DNA from: Kluyvera sp040932435
GTDB lineage: Bacteria > Pseudomonadota > Gammaproteobacteria > Enterobacterales > Enterobacteriaceae
Reading direction: 5' to 3'
DNA length: 64,000 nt
Assembly: GCF_040932435.1 (NCBI RefSeq)
Contig: NZ_JBFQGA010000014.1
Location: 27,265 to 91,264, forward strand
The notes under the pieces were generated by a model, which was not told the DNA's origin, did no database searches, and saw only the letters and a list, made by a program, of their open reading frames with translations. Position numbers and translations under genes: made by a program. Below, one piece after another: positions 25,437 to 33,901 of this stretch (position 1 is its first letter; each line of letters starts with the position of its first letter).

Positions 25437-26261
25437 ATGCAGTTTTCTAAAATGCATGGCCTCGGCAACGATTTCATGGTTGTCGACGCGGTAACGCAGA
25501 ATGTTTTTTTCTCGCCAGAGCTGATTCGTCGCCTGGCAGATAGGCATCATGGAGTGGGTTTCGACCAGCTGTTGGTCGTCGAGCCGCCTTATGATCCCGA
25601 TTTGGATTTTCACTATCGTATTTTCAATGCCGATGGCAGCGAAGTTTCTCAGTGTGGTAATGGTGCGCGTTGTTTCGCCCGTTTTGTGCGCCTGAAAGGC
25701 CTGACCAATAAACGTGAGATCAACGTGAGTACGGCGAATGGTCGCATGGTATTAACCGTTACCGATGATGAGCTGGTCCGCGTGAACATGGGTGAGCCTA
25801 ACTTTGAGCCGTCTCAGGTTCCGTTCCGCGCTAACAAAGCGGAAAAGACCTATATTATGCGTGTGGCCGAACAGACAGTATTGTGCGGCGTGGTTTCCAT
25901 GGGCAACCCGCATTGCGTCATTCAGGTTGATAACGTTGACACGGCTGCGGTAGAAACGCTGGGGCCGTTGATGGAAAGCCATGAGCGTTTCCCTGAACGC
26001 GCAAACATCGGTTTTATGCAGATTGTGAAGCGCGAACATATTCGCCTGCGCGTCTATGAACGCGGCGCGGGTGAAACGCAGGCTTGCGGCAGCGGTGCAT
26101 GTGCAGCGGTTGCCGTCGGTATTCAGCAAGGCCTGCTGGCAGAAGAAGTACGCGTAGAATTACCGGGCGGACGTCTTGATATCGCCTGGAAGGGCCCGGG
26201 CCAACCGTTGTTTATGACTGGCCCGGCGGCACATGTCTATGACGGATTTATTCACCTATGA
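25437..26261 (+). CDS. dapF: diaminopimelate epimerase
   Basis: PLP-independent epimerase converting LL-DAP to meso-DAP for peptidoglycan and lysine. 274 residues from the second of two adjacent ATGs (25437), with TTGGAG spaced suitably upstream. Both catalytic cysteines are visible: SQCGNGARC (Cys73) and TQACGSGACAAVA (Cys217). The N-terminal KMHGLGNDFMVVD is the family signature. Its stop overlaps yigA (ATGA 26258-26261); dapF-yigA-xerC-yigB form one unit. Confidence 0.97.
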   Translation: MQFSKMHGLGNDFMVVDAVTQNVFFSPELIRRLADRHHGVGFDQLLVVEPPYDPDLDFHYRIFNADGSEVSQCGNGARCFARFVRLKGLTNKREINVSTANGRMVLTVTDDELVRVNMGEPNFEPSQVPFRANKAEKTYIMRVAEQTVLCGVVSMGNPHCVIQVDNVDTAAVETLGPLMESHERFPERANIGFMQIVKREHIRLRVYERGAGETQACGSGACAAVAVGIQQGLLAEEVRVELPGGRLDIAWKGPGQPLFMTGPAAHVYDGFIHL

Positions 26262-26965
26262 AACACGTCGGGGAAGAACAACAGGATGCTGCCATCGCGC
26301 TGAATGACAGAGCGGTAGCGGACTATCTGTTGCAACATCCTGAATTCTTTATTCGTAATGCCGCCATTGTTGAGCAAATGCGCGTCCCGCATCCGGTGCG
26401 GGGCATGGTGTCGTTGGTTGAGTGGCATATGGCGCGTTCGCGCAACTATATCGCGATGCTCGAAGAGAATATGGATCAGCTGATGGATCAGGCCGCAGCC
26501 AACGAAGGGCTGTTTTATCGGCTGCTGCATCTGCAAAACCGGCTGGCCTGCGCGGAAAGTCTCGACGATCTGCTGCTGCGCTTTCACCGCTGGGCTCGCG
26601 AGTTAGGGCTAGCCGGCGCATCGTTACGCCTGTTCTCCGATCGTTGGCGGCTTGGCGCGCCCTCTAAATACACCCACCTTGTTCTCTCGCGGCAGGCGTT
26701 TGAGCCGCTGCGCATCCAGCGCCTGGGGCAGGAAAACCATTATCTCGGCACCCTGAATGGACCGGAACTGTTGCTACTGCTGCCAGAGGCGAAGGCGGTC
26801 GGTTCGGTAGCGGTGTCAATGATGGGCAATGATGGCTCGCTCGGCGTGATTCTGTTTAGCAGCCGCGACCCGCACCATTATCAACCCGGTCAGGGAACGC
26901 AGTTATTGCAGGAAATAGCCCTCATGCTGCCGGGGTTGCTGGAACGGTGGATTGAACGCGTATGA
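26258..26965 (+). CDS. yigA: DUF484 family protein YigA
   Basis: 235 residues, function unknown. Family DUF484 resembles a GAF-type domain: an N-terminal segment AVADYLLQHPEFFIRNAAIVEQMRVPHPVRG, a helix LVEWHMARSRNYIAMLEENMDQLMDQAAANE likely to dimerise, then a GAF-like sheet (ASLRLFSDRW, GSVAVSMMGNDGSLGVILFSSRDP). Its fixed place between dapF and xerC, with overlaps at both ends, suggests coupled expression but not a role. Confidence 0.92.
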   Translation: MKHVGEEQQDAAIALNDRAVADYLLQHPEFFIRNAAIVEQMRVPHPVRGMVSLVEWHMARSRNYIAMLEENMDQLMDQAAANEGLFYRLLHLQNRLACAESLDDLLLRFHRWARELGLAGASLRLFSDRWRLGAPSKYTHLVLSRQAFEPLRIQRLGQENHYLGTLNGPELLLLLPEAKAVGSVAVSMMGNDGSLGVILFSSRDPHHYQPGQGTQLLQEIALMLPGLLERWIERV

Positions 26966-27864
26966 CGGACACCTCGCTTACGCTCGCCGTGACGCGTTTT
27001 CTACGCTATCTGGGCGTGGAGCGGCAGCTTAGCCCGATAACCCTACTTAACTATCAGCGTCAGCTTGATGCCATTATTGAACTGGCCAGCACGATGGGCC
27101 TGCAGAATTGGCAACAATGTGATGCTGCGATGGTTCGAAGTATTGCCACCCGCAGCCGCCGTAAAGGGTTAGGTGCGGCAAGCCTGGCGCTTCGCCTGTC
27201 TGCGCTGCGCAGCTTTTTCGATTGGATGGTGAGTCAAGGCGAGCTACCGGCAAACCCGGCAAAAGGGATTGCGGCGCCTAAAGCCCCGCGTCATCTGCCG
27301 AAGAATATCGACGTTGATGACGTGAACCGTCTGTTAGATATTGACCTTAACGATCCGCTGGCAGTGCGTGACCGCGCGATGCTGGAGGTGATGTACGGGG
27401 CCGGGCTGCGTCTGTCTGAACTGGTTGGGCTTGATATCAAACATCTCGACCTTGATACCGGGGAAGTCTGGGTGATGGGTAAGGGCAGCAAAGAGCGCCG
27501 CTTGCCGATTGGCCGCAACGCCGTGGCATGGATTGAGCACTGGCTCGATCTGCGTGGGCTGTTCGGCGGTGATGACGAGGCGCTGTTTTTATCCAAACTG
27601 GGCAAACGCATTTCGGCGCGCAATGTCCAAAAGCGCTTTGCGGAGTGGGGCATCAAGCAGGGGCTCAACAGCCACGTTAATCCTCATAAGCTGCGCCACT
27701 CATTCGCGACCCATATGCTGGAATCGAGCGGCGATCTGCGCGGCGTGCAGGAACTTCTGGGCCACGCGAATCTATCGACAACCCAAATCTATACCCACCT
27801 TGATTTTCAACACCTTGCTACGGTGTACGATGCGGCGCATCCACGCGCCAAACGGGAGAAATAA
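26962..27864 (+). CDS. xerC: tyrosine recombinase XerC
   Basis: With XerD resolves chromosome dimers at dif under FtsK control, and plasmid multimers. 300 residues. N-terminal SAM-like core-binding domain (about 6-90) and C-terminal catalytic domain with the catalytic Arg150 in GAGLRLSEL, the KGSKERRLPI beta-hairpin lysine, HKLRHSFATHML, LLGHANLSTTQIYTH and nucleophile Tyr277, by codon count. It overlaps yigA by four bases and shares a TAATG junction with yigB. Confidence 0.97.
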   Translation: MTDTSLTLAVTRFLRYLGVERQLSPITLLNYQRQLDAIIELASTMGLQNWQQCDAAMVRSIATRSRRKGLGAASLALRLSALRSFFDWMVSQGELPANPAKGIAAPKAPRHLPKNIDVDDVNRLLDIDLNDPLAVRDRAMLEVMYGAGLRLSELVGLDIKHLDLDTGEVWVMGKGSKERRLPIGRNAVAWIEHWLDLRGLFGGDDEALFLSKLGKRISARNVQKRFAEWGIKQGLNSHVNPHKLRHSFATHMLESSGDLRGVQELLGHANLSTTQIYTHLDFQHLATVYDAAHPRAKREK

Positions 27865-28580
27865 TGCGTTTTTATCGACCGCTGGGCACCATTGCCGCGT
27901 TGACGTTTGACCTTGACGATACCCTTTATGATAACCGCCCGGTGATTGACCGGACGATGCAGGAGTCGCTGATCTTCGTGCGCGGCTACCATCCGGCGCT
28001 GGCAAATTTTGATGCGCGCATGCTGCAAACCTGGCGCGATGAGCTGCTGAAAAACGAGCCTGAAATCTACCATGACGTCACGGAATGGCGTCGGCGTGCG
28101 CTGGAGTATGGCCTGCGTCAGGCGGGCCTGACGGCGCGAGAAGCGACCGAAGGCGCCGAAGCGGCGATGGAGAACTTTGCCCAGTGGCGCAGCCGAATTG
28201 ATGTTCCACAGGAAACCCACGATACCCTGACAAAACTGGCGCAGAAATGGCCGCTGGTGGCCATCACCAACGGCAACGCTCAGCCGGAGCTGTTCGGCTT
28301 GAATCAGTACTTCCAGTTTGTGCTGCGTGCGGGTCCCGACGGGCGTTCGAAGCCTTACGCCGATATGTATCATCTGGCGGCCGAAAAACTGGGCGTGCCG
28401 CTCGGTGAGATCCTGCATGTGGGCGACGATTTGACCACTGACGTTGCCGGGGCGATTCGCTGTGGAATGCATGCCTGTTGGATCAAGCCAGAAAATGCAG
28501 ACCTGATGCAGACCGCAGACAGCCGTTTGTTGCCACACGTTGAGATTTCCCGGTTGGCATCTCTGACCTCGCTGATATAA
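27864..28580 (+). CDS. yigB: HAD-family FMN/5-amino-6-(5-phosphoribitylamino)uracil phosphatase YigB
   Basis: 238 residues. HAD motif I is DLDDTLYDN near the N-terminus, motif II VAITNGNAQ, motif III GRSKPYADMYHLAAEKL, and motif IV HVGDDLTTDVAGA. The E. coli protein dephosphorylates the riboflavin intermediate ARPP and FMN. Last gene of the dapF-yigA-xerC-yigB unit; the uvrD promoter begins just after its stop. Confidence 0.93.
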   Translation: MRFYRPLGTIAALTFDLDDTLYDNRPVIDRTMQESLIFVRGYHPALANFDARMLQTWRDELLKNEPEIYHDVTEWRRRALEYGLRQAGLTAREATEGAEAAMENFAQWRSRIDVPQETHDTLTKLAQKWPLVAITNGNAQPELFGLNQYFQFVLRAGPDGRSKPYADMYHLAAEKLGVPLGEILHVGDDLTTDVAGAIRCGMHACWIKPENADLMQTADSRLLPHVEISRLASLTSLI

Positions 28581-28592
28581 TCGTCAATAACT

Positions 28593-28608
28593 CTGTATAA
28601 ATTCCCAG
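28593..28608 (+). promoter_or_regulatory. LexA box and promoter of uvrD
   Basis: CTGTATAAATTCCCAG fits the CTGT-N8-(A/C)CAG SOS box with one mismatch in the second half. TATAAA (28596-28601) inside it is the likely -10 element, so LexA would block the promoter directly, as in E. coli uvrD. Confidence 0.85.
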
Positions 28609-28613
28609 GGGCC

Positions 28614-28740
28614 CATACACGTCGCACTTCAAGTTGCAGATGCGTTGGCTGCACTCGTTCACCCCAGTCACGTACTGATGTACGCTCCTGGGGATGAACT
28701 CCCTTGCCGCCTTCCTGCAACTCGAATTGCTTAGTGTATA
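28614..28740 (-). repeat. ERIC element (IRU) in the uvrD leader
   Basis: About 127 bases. On the minus strand it contains TCATCCCCAGGAGCGTACAT and GTGACTGGGGTGAACGAGTG, the two halves used to define ERIC, inside the wider imperfect palindrome running from CATACACGTCGCACTTCAAG to CTCGAATTGCTTAGTGTATA. Terminal ATACAC/GTGTAT are inverted. It lies between the uvrD promoter and start codon, so it is transcribed in the uvrD mRNA. Confidence 0.92.
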
Positions 28741-28769
28741 ACTGGGCCCTGTTGATTCCGGCGGTGCCA

Positions 28770-30932
28770 ATGGACGTTTCTTACCTGCTCGACAGCCTCA
28801 ATGATAAACAGCGCGAAGCCGTCGCGGCAAAGCGTACCAATATGCTGGTGCTCGCCGGGGCTGGTAGTGGTAAAACGCGCGTGCTGGTTCACCGTATCGC
28901 CTGGCTACAAAGCGTGGAAAACTGCTCACCGTACTCGATTATGGCGGTGACCTTTACCAACAAAGCGGCGGCAGAAATGCGCCACCGTATTGCCGAACTG
29001 ATGGGGACGTCCCAGGGCGGCATGTGGGTCGGGACCTTCCACGGGCTGGCGCACCGTCTGCTGCGCGCCCATCACCTTGATGCCAATCTGCCGCAGGATT
29101 TTCAGATCCTCGACAGCGAAGATCAACTGCGCCTGCTAAAACGTCTGATCAAGGCGATGAACCTCGATGAAAAGCAGTGGCCGCCGCGTCAGGCCATGTG
29201 GTTTATCAACAGCCAGAAAGATGAGGGGCTACGCCCGCACCATCTCCAAAGCTATGGCAATCCGGTAGAGCAGACATGGCAGAAGGTTTATCAGGCCTAT
29301 CAGGAAGCGTGTGACCGTGCGGGGCTGGTGGATTTCGCCGAGCTGCTGCTACGTGCCCATGAGCTGTGGCTCAATAAACCGCATATTCTGCAGCACTATC
29401 GCGAACGTTTTTCTAATATCCTGGTGGACGAATTCCAAGATACCAACAACATTCAATATGCTTGGATCCGCCTGCTGGCGGGTGATACCGGGAAGGTCAT
29501 GATCGTCGGTGATGATGATCAGTCAATCTACGGCTGGCGCGGAGCGCAGGTGGAAAACATCCAGCGCTTCCTGAACGACTTCCCGGGTGCGCAAACCATT
29601 CGTCTGGAGCAGAACTACCGTTCGACCAGCAATATCCTGAGCGCAGCCAACGCCTTGATTGAGAACAACAATGGGCGCTTAGGCAAAAAGCTGTGGACCG
29701 ATGGTGCCGATGGCGAACCGATCTCGCTCTACTGCGCCTTTAACGAGCTGGATGAAGCACGTTTTGTGGTTAACCGCATTAAATCCTGGCAGGACAACGG
29801 TGGCCAGCTGACACAGTGCGCTATTCTCTATCGCAGCAACGCCCAATCGCGTGTGCTGGAAGAGGCCCTGTTACAGGTCAGCATGCCGTACCGTATCTAC
29901 GGTGGCATGCGCTTCTTCGAACGCCAAGAAATCAAAGATGCGCTCTCTTACCTGCGCCTTATCTCCAACCGCAACGACGATGCTGCCTTCGAACGCGTGG
30001 TGAATACGCCAACGCGCGGCATCGGCGACCGGACTCTGGACGTTGTGCGTCAGACATCACGTGACCGCCAACTAACGTTATGGCAGGCCTGCCGCGAGCT
30101 GCTGCAAGAAAAAGCACTCGCCGGGCGCGCTGCCAGCGCGCTGCAGCGCTTTATGGAGCTGATCGATGCTCTGGCCCAGGAAACCGCCGATATGCCGCTG
30201 CATGTGCAGACCGACCGGGTGGTGAAGGATTCCGGGTTGCGTATGATGTACGAGCAGGAGAAAGGCGAAAAAGGCCAGACGCGTATTGAAAACTTAGACG
30301 AACTGGTGACGGCAACGCGCCAGTTCAGCTACAACGAAGAAGAAGAAGATTTACTGCCGCTGCAGGCGTTTCTCTCCCATGCAGCGCTGGAAGCGGGTGA
30401 AGGTCAGGCCGATACTTGGCAGGATGCGGTACAGCTGATGACGCTGCACTCGGCGAAAGGTCTGGAGTTCCCGCAGGTGTTTATTGTGGGCATGGAAGAG
30501 GGGATGTTCCCAAGCCAGATGTCGCTGGATGAAGGCGGACGCTTGGAAGAGGAACGTCGTCTGGCCTATGTTGGCGTCACGCGCGCCATGCAGAAGCTGA
30601 CGCTGACCTATGCGGAAACCCGCCGCCTGTATGGCAAAGAGGTTTACCACCGCCCATCACGCTTTATTGGCGAGCTGCCGGAAAACTGTGTGGAAGAGGT
30701 GCGCCTGCGCGCTACCGTCAGCCGCCCGGTAAATCATCAAAGAATGGGCACGCCGATGGCGGAAAACGATACCGGTTATAAGCTTGGCCAGCGCGTTCGC
30801 CACGCTAAGTTTGGCGAAGGCACTATCGTGAATCTGGAAGGCAGCGGCGAACACAGCCGTTTGCAAGTTGCGTTTCAGGGGCAAGGCATTAAATGGCTGG
30901 TGGCGGCCTACGCCAGACTGGAAACCGTATAA
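28770..30932 (+). CDS. uvrD: DNA helicase II (UvrD)
   Basis: 3'-5' superfamily 1A helicase for nucleotide-excision and mismatch repair. The ATG at 28770 gives 720 residues (MDVSYLLDSLNDKQREAV), the E. coli length; an ATG at 28704 would translate part of the ERIC and is rejected. Walker A AGAGSGKT (Lys35), GTFHGLAHRLLR, Walker B VDEFQDTNN, GDDDQSIYGWRGA, EQNYRST, TLHSAKGLEF and VGVTRAMQKL are all present, with the C-terminal Tudor-like domain GYKLGQRVRHAKFGEGTIVN. Only a weak ribosome-binding site (GGCGGTG) precedes the start. Confidence 0.97.
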   Translation: MDVSYLLDSLNDKQREAVAAKRTNMLVLAGAGSGKTRVLVHRIAWLQSVENCSPYSIMAVTFTNKAAAEMRHRIAELMGTSQGGMWVGTFHGLAHRLLRAHHLDANLPQDFQILDSEDQLRLLKRLIKAMNLDEKQWPPRQAMWFINSQKDEGLRPHHLQSYGNPVEQTWQKVYQAYQEACDRAGLVDFAELLLRAHELWLNKPHILQHYRERFSNILVDEFQDTNNIQYAWIRLLAGDTGKVMIVGDDDQSIYGWRGAQVENIQRFLNDFPGAQTIRLEQNYRSTSNILSAANALIENNNGRLGKKLWTDGADGEPISLYCAFNELDEARFVVNRIKSWQDNGGQLTQCAILYRSNAQSRVLEEALLQVSMPYRIYGGMRFFERQEIKDALSYLRLISNRNDDAAFERVVNTPTRGIGDRTLDVVRQTSRDRQLTLWQACRELLQEKALAGRAASALQRFMELIDALAQETADMPLHVQTDRVVKDSGLRMMYEQEKGEKGQTRIENLDELVTATRQFSYNEEEEDLLPLQAFLSHAALEAGEGQADTWQDAVQLMTLHSAKGLEFPQVFIVGMEEGMFPSQMSLDEGGRLEEERRLAYVGVTRAMQKLTLTYAETRRLYGKEVYHRPSRFIGELPENCVEEVRLRATVSRPVNHQRMGTPMAENDTGYKLGQRVRHAKFGEGTIVNLEGSGEHSRLQVAFQGQGIKWLVAAYARLETV

Positions 30933-30994
30933 CATTCAGAAAAATATAATTATTTTGTAACCTTCTGCTAGCCTTACTGAATCGAAGGTAATTA

Positions 30995-31045
30995 ATGCCG
31001 GTTAGCGTTTCGTTGCGTGTTGACGCCGTTTTTTTGCTGGCGTAA
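30995..31045 (+). CDS. candidate 16-residue leader peptide upstream of corA (corL-like)
   Basis: ATG at 30995 with AAGG seven bases upstream (GAAGGTAATTA) opens MPVSVSLRVDAVFLLA, stop TAA at 31043. Salmonella corA is reported to have a short translated leader ORF, corL, that controls Rho-dependent termination; this ORF is in the matching place, but I cannot confirm the peptide sequence match from memory. Too short to judge by composition. Confidence 0.5.
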   Translation: MPVSVSLRVDAVFLLA

Positions 31046-31061
31046 CATGCGCGCACGATTA

Positions 31062-31164
31062 AGCTAAGAGGACAAAGCCTTGGACACACCCAGTAGATGC
31101 TGGCTCACCTTCCTGTCATCCAGGAACAACTCCTAAGGCTATCCTCTTATGCTGATAGCCTTAG
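31062..31164 (+). promoter_or_regulatory. corA leader with two mutually exclusive stems
   Basis: Segment 1 (31062-31081, AGCTAAGAGGACAAAGCCTT), segment 2 (31133-31153) and segment 3 (31154-31164). Segment 2/3 form a perfect 11-bp stem CTAAGGCTATC/GATAGCCTTAG. Segment 1/2 form TAAGAGGA/TCCTCTTA (8 bp) plus GCCTT/AAGGC (5 bp). The two share segment 2 and cannot coexist. This is seen in the sequence; control of corA is inferred. The rest of the 356-base uvrD-corA gap holds the short ORF at 30995 and no other gene. Confidence 0.65.
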
Positions 31165-31288
31165 CGGTTGTCGGCGACTCGTACTTAATCCCGTCGCATT
31201 GAGTCAGGCTGTTTAATGGTCTGAAACCCCTGTAGTTTCTGTGTGCCCACCGGCTGTCCGATAATTTTTTGCATTGGGAGTCCCGGTC

Positions 31289-32239
31289 ATGCTGAGCGCA
31301 TTTCAACTGGAAAATAATCGTTTAACGCGTCTTGAAGCGGACGAGATTGAGCACCTGGCCAGTTCGGTCTGGGTTGACTTAGTTGAGCCGGATGACGATG
31401 AACGAAGCCGTGTGCAAAAGGATTTGGGCCAGAACCTGGCCACGCGCCCTGAGCTGGAAGACATCGAAGCATCCGCACGTTTTTTTGAAGACGAAGACGG
31501 CCTGCATATTCACTCCTTCTTCTTCTATGAAGATGCGGACGATCATGCCGGTAACTCAACCGTGGCGTTTACCATCCGCGAAGGGCGTCTGTTTACCCTG
31601 CGCGAACGTGAGCTTCCGGCATTTCGCCTCTATCGTATGCGCTCGCGTAGCCAGCTTATGGTGGACGGTAATGCCTACGAACTACTGCTCGATTTGTTCG
31701 AAACTAAAATCGAGCAGTTGGCGGATGAAATAGAAAACATCTACAGCGACTTGGAAAAACTCAGCCGCGTGATTATGGAAGGGCGTCAGGGCGATGAGTA
31801 TGACGAAGCGCTCTCTACCCTGGCAGAGCTGGAAGATATCGGCTGGAAGGTTCGCCTGTGTCTGATGGATACCCAGCGTGCGCTGAACTTCCTCGTGCGC
31901 AAGGCGCGTTTACCGGCGAGCCAGCTTGAGCAGGCGCGCGAGATCCTACGAGATATCGAATCCCTGCTGCCGCACAACGAATCGCTGTTCCAGAAGGTGA
32001 ACTTCCTGATGCAGGCGGCGATGGGCTTTATCAATATCGAACAGAACCGCATCATTAAAATCTTCTCGGTGGTATCCGTTGTCTTCCTGCCGCCGACGCT
32101 GGTCGCATCCAGCTACGGGATGAACTTCGAGTTTATGCCGGAGCTGCGCTGGAGCTTTGGTTATCCGGGGGCGATTATCTTTATGATCTTGGCGGGGCTT
32201 GCGCCGTATTTATACTTTAAGCGCAAGAACTGGTTGTAA
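31289..32239 (+). CDS. corA: magnesium/cobalt/nickel transporter CorA
   Basis: Main constitutive Mg2+ channel, homopentamer in the inner membrane. ATG 31289, preceded by GGGAG, gives 316 residues, the E. coli length; an in-frame start at 31274 is upstream of the ribosome-binding site. Large acidic cytoplasmic funnel (about 1-255), then two membrane segments near the C-terminus (IIKIFSVVSVVFLPPTLVASSYGMN and GAIIFMILAGLAPYLYF) joined by the selectivity-filter loop with the GMN motif at 277-279 and MPEL acidic loop. Basic KRKNWL tail. Single gene behind a long leader. Confidence 0.97.
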   Translation: MLSAFQLENNRLTRLEADEIEHLASSVWVDLVEPDDDERSRVQKDLGQNLATRPELEDIEASARFFEDEDGLHIHSFFFYEDADDHAGNSTVAFTIREGRLFTLRERELPAFRLYRMRSRSQLMVDGNAYELLLDLFETKIEQLADEIENIYSDLEKLSRVIMEGRQGDEYDEALSTLAELEDIGWKVRLCLMDTQRALNFLVRKARLPASQLEQAREILRDIESLLPHNESLFQKVNFLMQAAMGFINIEQNRIIKIFSVVSVVFLPPTLVASSYGMNFEFMPELRWSFGYPGAIIFMILAGLAPYLYFKRKNWL

Positions 32240-32245
32240 GTTGTG

Positions 32246-32324
32246 TGCCGGATGGCGCTGCGCTTATCCGGCCTACGTTCACTCTTGATTGGTAGGCCGG
32301 ATAAGGCGTAGCCGCCATCCGGCA
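32246..32324. repeat. BIME: two inverted REP elements
   Basis: TGCCGGATGGCGCTGCGC...TCCGGCCTAC at 32246-32275 and inverted GTAGGCCGGATAAGGCGT...CATCCGGCA at 32292-32323. Fills the gap between convergent corA and rarD. Confidence 0.95.
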
Positions 32325-32329
32325 AGGCC

Positions 32330-33223
32330 TTACCCGCGGCGGTTTCGCCTTTGCGTATACACCGCATCCATCACGAAAATCGCCAGCGCCACCCAGATAA
32401 AGGCGAAGGTGACCATCTTATCCGCACCCGGCACTTCGCCGTAGAACGTCACCGCCAGCAGGAACATCAGCGTTGGGCCGATATACTGGAAGAAACCGAG
32501 CGTCGACAGGCGCAGACGCGTCGCCGCGCCGGTGAAACACAGTAGCGGAATTGTCGTAACGACCCCCGCGGCTATCAGCAGCAGGTTCAGCGACCACGAG
32601 TTTTGCCCCATGTGGCTGGTGGCACTGTCGGCAATGCCGAAAAGATAAATCGCTGCCACCGGCAGTAGCCAAAGCGTTTCAAACAGCATACCGGTTTGGG
32701 CATCGACGGCGATTTTCTTACGTACTAGGCCGTAGAAGGCAAAGCTGAACGCCAGCCCCAGTGCAATGAGCGGCAGCGAACCAAATGTCCACAGCTGTAC
32801 CAGCACGCCGCAAACCGCCAGAATCACCGCCAGCCATTGCATGCGACGAAAACGCTCGCCGAGGAAAATCATCCCCAGCACGATATTCACCAACGGGTTA
32901 ACGAAGTACCCTAGGCTAGCTTCCAGCATGTGATGGTTATTGACCGACCAGATAAACAACAGCCAGTTACCGCCAATCAGCACCGCCGAAAGCGCCAGCA
33001 AAAAGACCTTCTTCGGCGTTTTTAGCAGCGTTCTGACCTTCGACCACTGACGACTGATGCTCACCAGCGCGACCATAAAGAAAAATGACCAAATGACACG
33101 GTGGGTCAGGATCTCATCGGCAGGTACGTAGTAGATAAGCTTAAAATAGGCTGGAGCGATGCCCCAGATAAAATAGGCGGCGAGGGCGAGAAGTACGCCC
33201 TGACGCGTCTGTTTGGGATCCAT
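32330..33223 (-). CDS. rarD: EamA-family transporter RarD
   Basis: 297 residues from the ATG at 33223 (MDPKQTRQGVLLALAAYFIWG); another ATG at 33232 adds MFL, and neither has a clear ribosome-binding site. Ten hydrophobic segments in two EamA (DMT superfamily) repeats; blocks NNHHMLEASLGYFVNPLVNIVLGM and LSTLGFFQYIGPTLMFLLAV are typical of the RarD/chloramphenicol-sensitive protein group. Substrate not established. K-12 has yigF and yigG between corA and rarD; both are absent here. Confidence 0.93.
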   Translation of the reverse strand: MDPKQTRQGVLLALAAYFIWGIAPAYFKLIYYVPADEILTHRVIWSFFFMVALVSISRQWSKVRTLLKTPKKVFLLALSAVLIGGNWLLFIWSVNNHHMLEASLGYFVNPLVNIVLGMIFLGERFRRMQWLAVILAVCGVLVQLWTFGSLPLIALGLAFSFAFYGLVRKKIAVDAQTGMLFETLWLLPVAAIYLFGIADSATSHMGQNSWSLNLLLIAAGVVTTIPLLCFTGAATRLRLSTLGFFQYIGPTLMFLLAVTFYGEVPGADKMVTFAFIWVALAIFVMDAVYTQRRNRRG

Positions 33224-33273
33224 GAGAAACATCCATTTCGAAAAAGTAAGGCAATGTTACGCGATTATGGCCA

Positions 33274-33741
33274 TTAGCCCACCATATAAGTCGCCGTGGC
33301 GCTGGCGATATGCGTTTGTTCTTCGTTGTGCAGTTCAACGCGGGCAACGGCCACCTTATTCCCGGCGCGCAGCAGTGTGCTGGTGGCGGTGAAACGTGTA
33401 CCACGGCCTGGACGTAGGTAATCCACGCGTAAATCAATGGTGCCCATCCGGGATAGGCGCTGGCGCAGCTCGTCTTCATTGATGGTGTCATGGCGAGCCA
33501 GCGTACTGCCAACGCAGACCAGCCCGGCGGCAACGTCCAGCGCGGAGGCAATCACCCCGCCATGCAAAATGCTTTGCGCCCAATTGCCGACCATCATCGG
33601 CTGGTTGTTAAAGCTCAGCTGTGCGAAGGCCTTTTCATAGACCTCTAATTCTAGATTCAGCGCCCGGTTAAACGGCATGTGGTAGACAAAAATCTCGCCA
33701 ACCAGCTTGAGAGCCGCTTCGGCAGTGAGTTGTGCGGACAT
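33274..33741 (-). CDS. yigI: hotdog-fold acyl-CoA thioesterase YigI
   Basis: 155 residues from the ATG at 33741 (MSAQLTAEAALKLVGEIF), the E. coli length; an upstream ATG at 33759 adds six residues. Hotdog thioesterase motif NWAQSILHGGVIASALDVAAGL with the HGG turn, then IDLRVDYLRPGRGTRFTATSTLLRAG and ATYMVG at the end. The E. coli protein has been reported as a medium/long-chain acyl-CoA thioesterase. Divergent from pldA, which also handles acyl chains. Confidence 0.92.
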   Translation of the reverse strand: MSAQLTAEAALKLVGEIFVYHMPFNRALNLELEVYEKAFAQLSFNNQPMMVGNWAQSILHGGVIASALDVAAGLVCVGSTLARHDTINEDELRQRLSRMGTIDLRVDYLRPGRGTRFTATSTLLRAGNKVAVARVELHNEEQTHIASATATYMVG

Positions 33742-33901
33742 AATGACCTTATTTGACATGTTAACGAAATGTTGATTTTATGCCGTTAGCGTGTTGATTT
33801 CTACTTTCAGAAAGGTTTGATGAGCAAGAACAGTGCAAACAGGTAGAATGAGTGTCATTTTGATATTCATTATTTATATATATTTCAGGGGAAAGTGACT
33901 G

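Noticed and set aside
28704..28770. N-terminal extension of UvrD through the ERIC repeat
   Set aside because: The extension translates repeat sequence, has no ribosome-binding site, and the family length of 720 residues fits the ATG at 28770.
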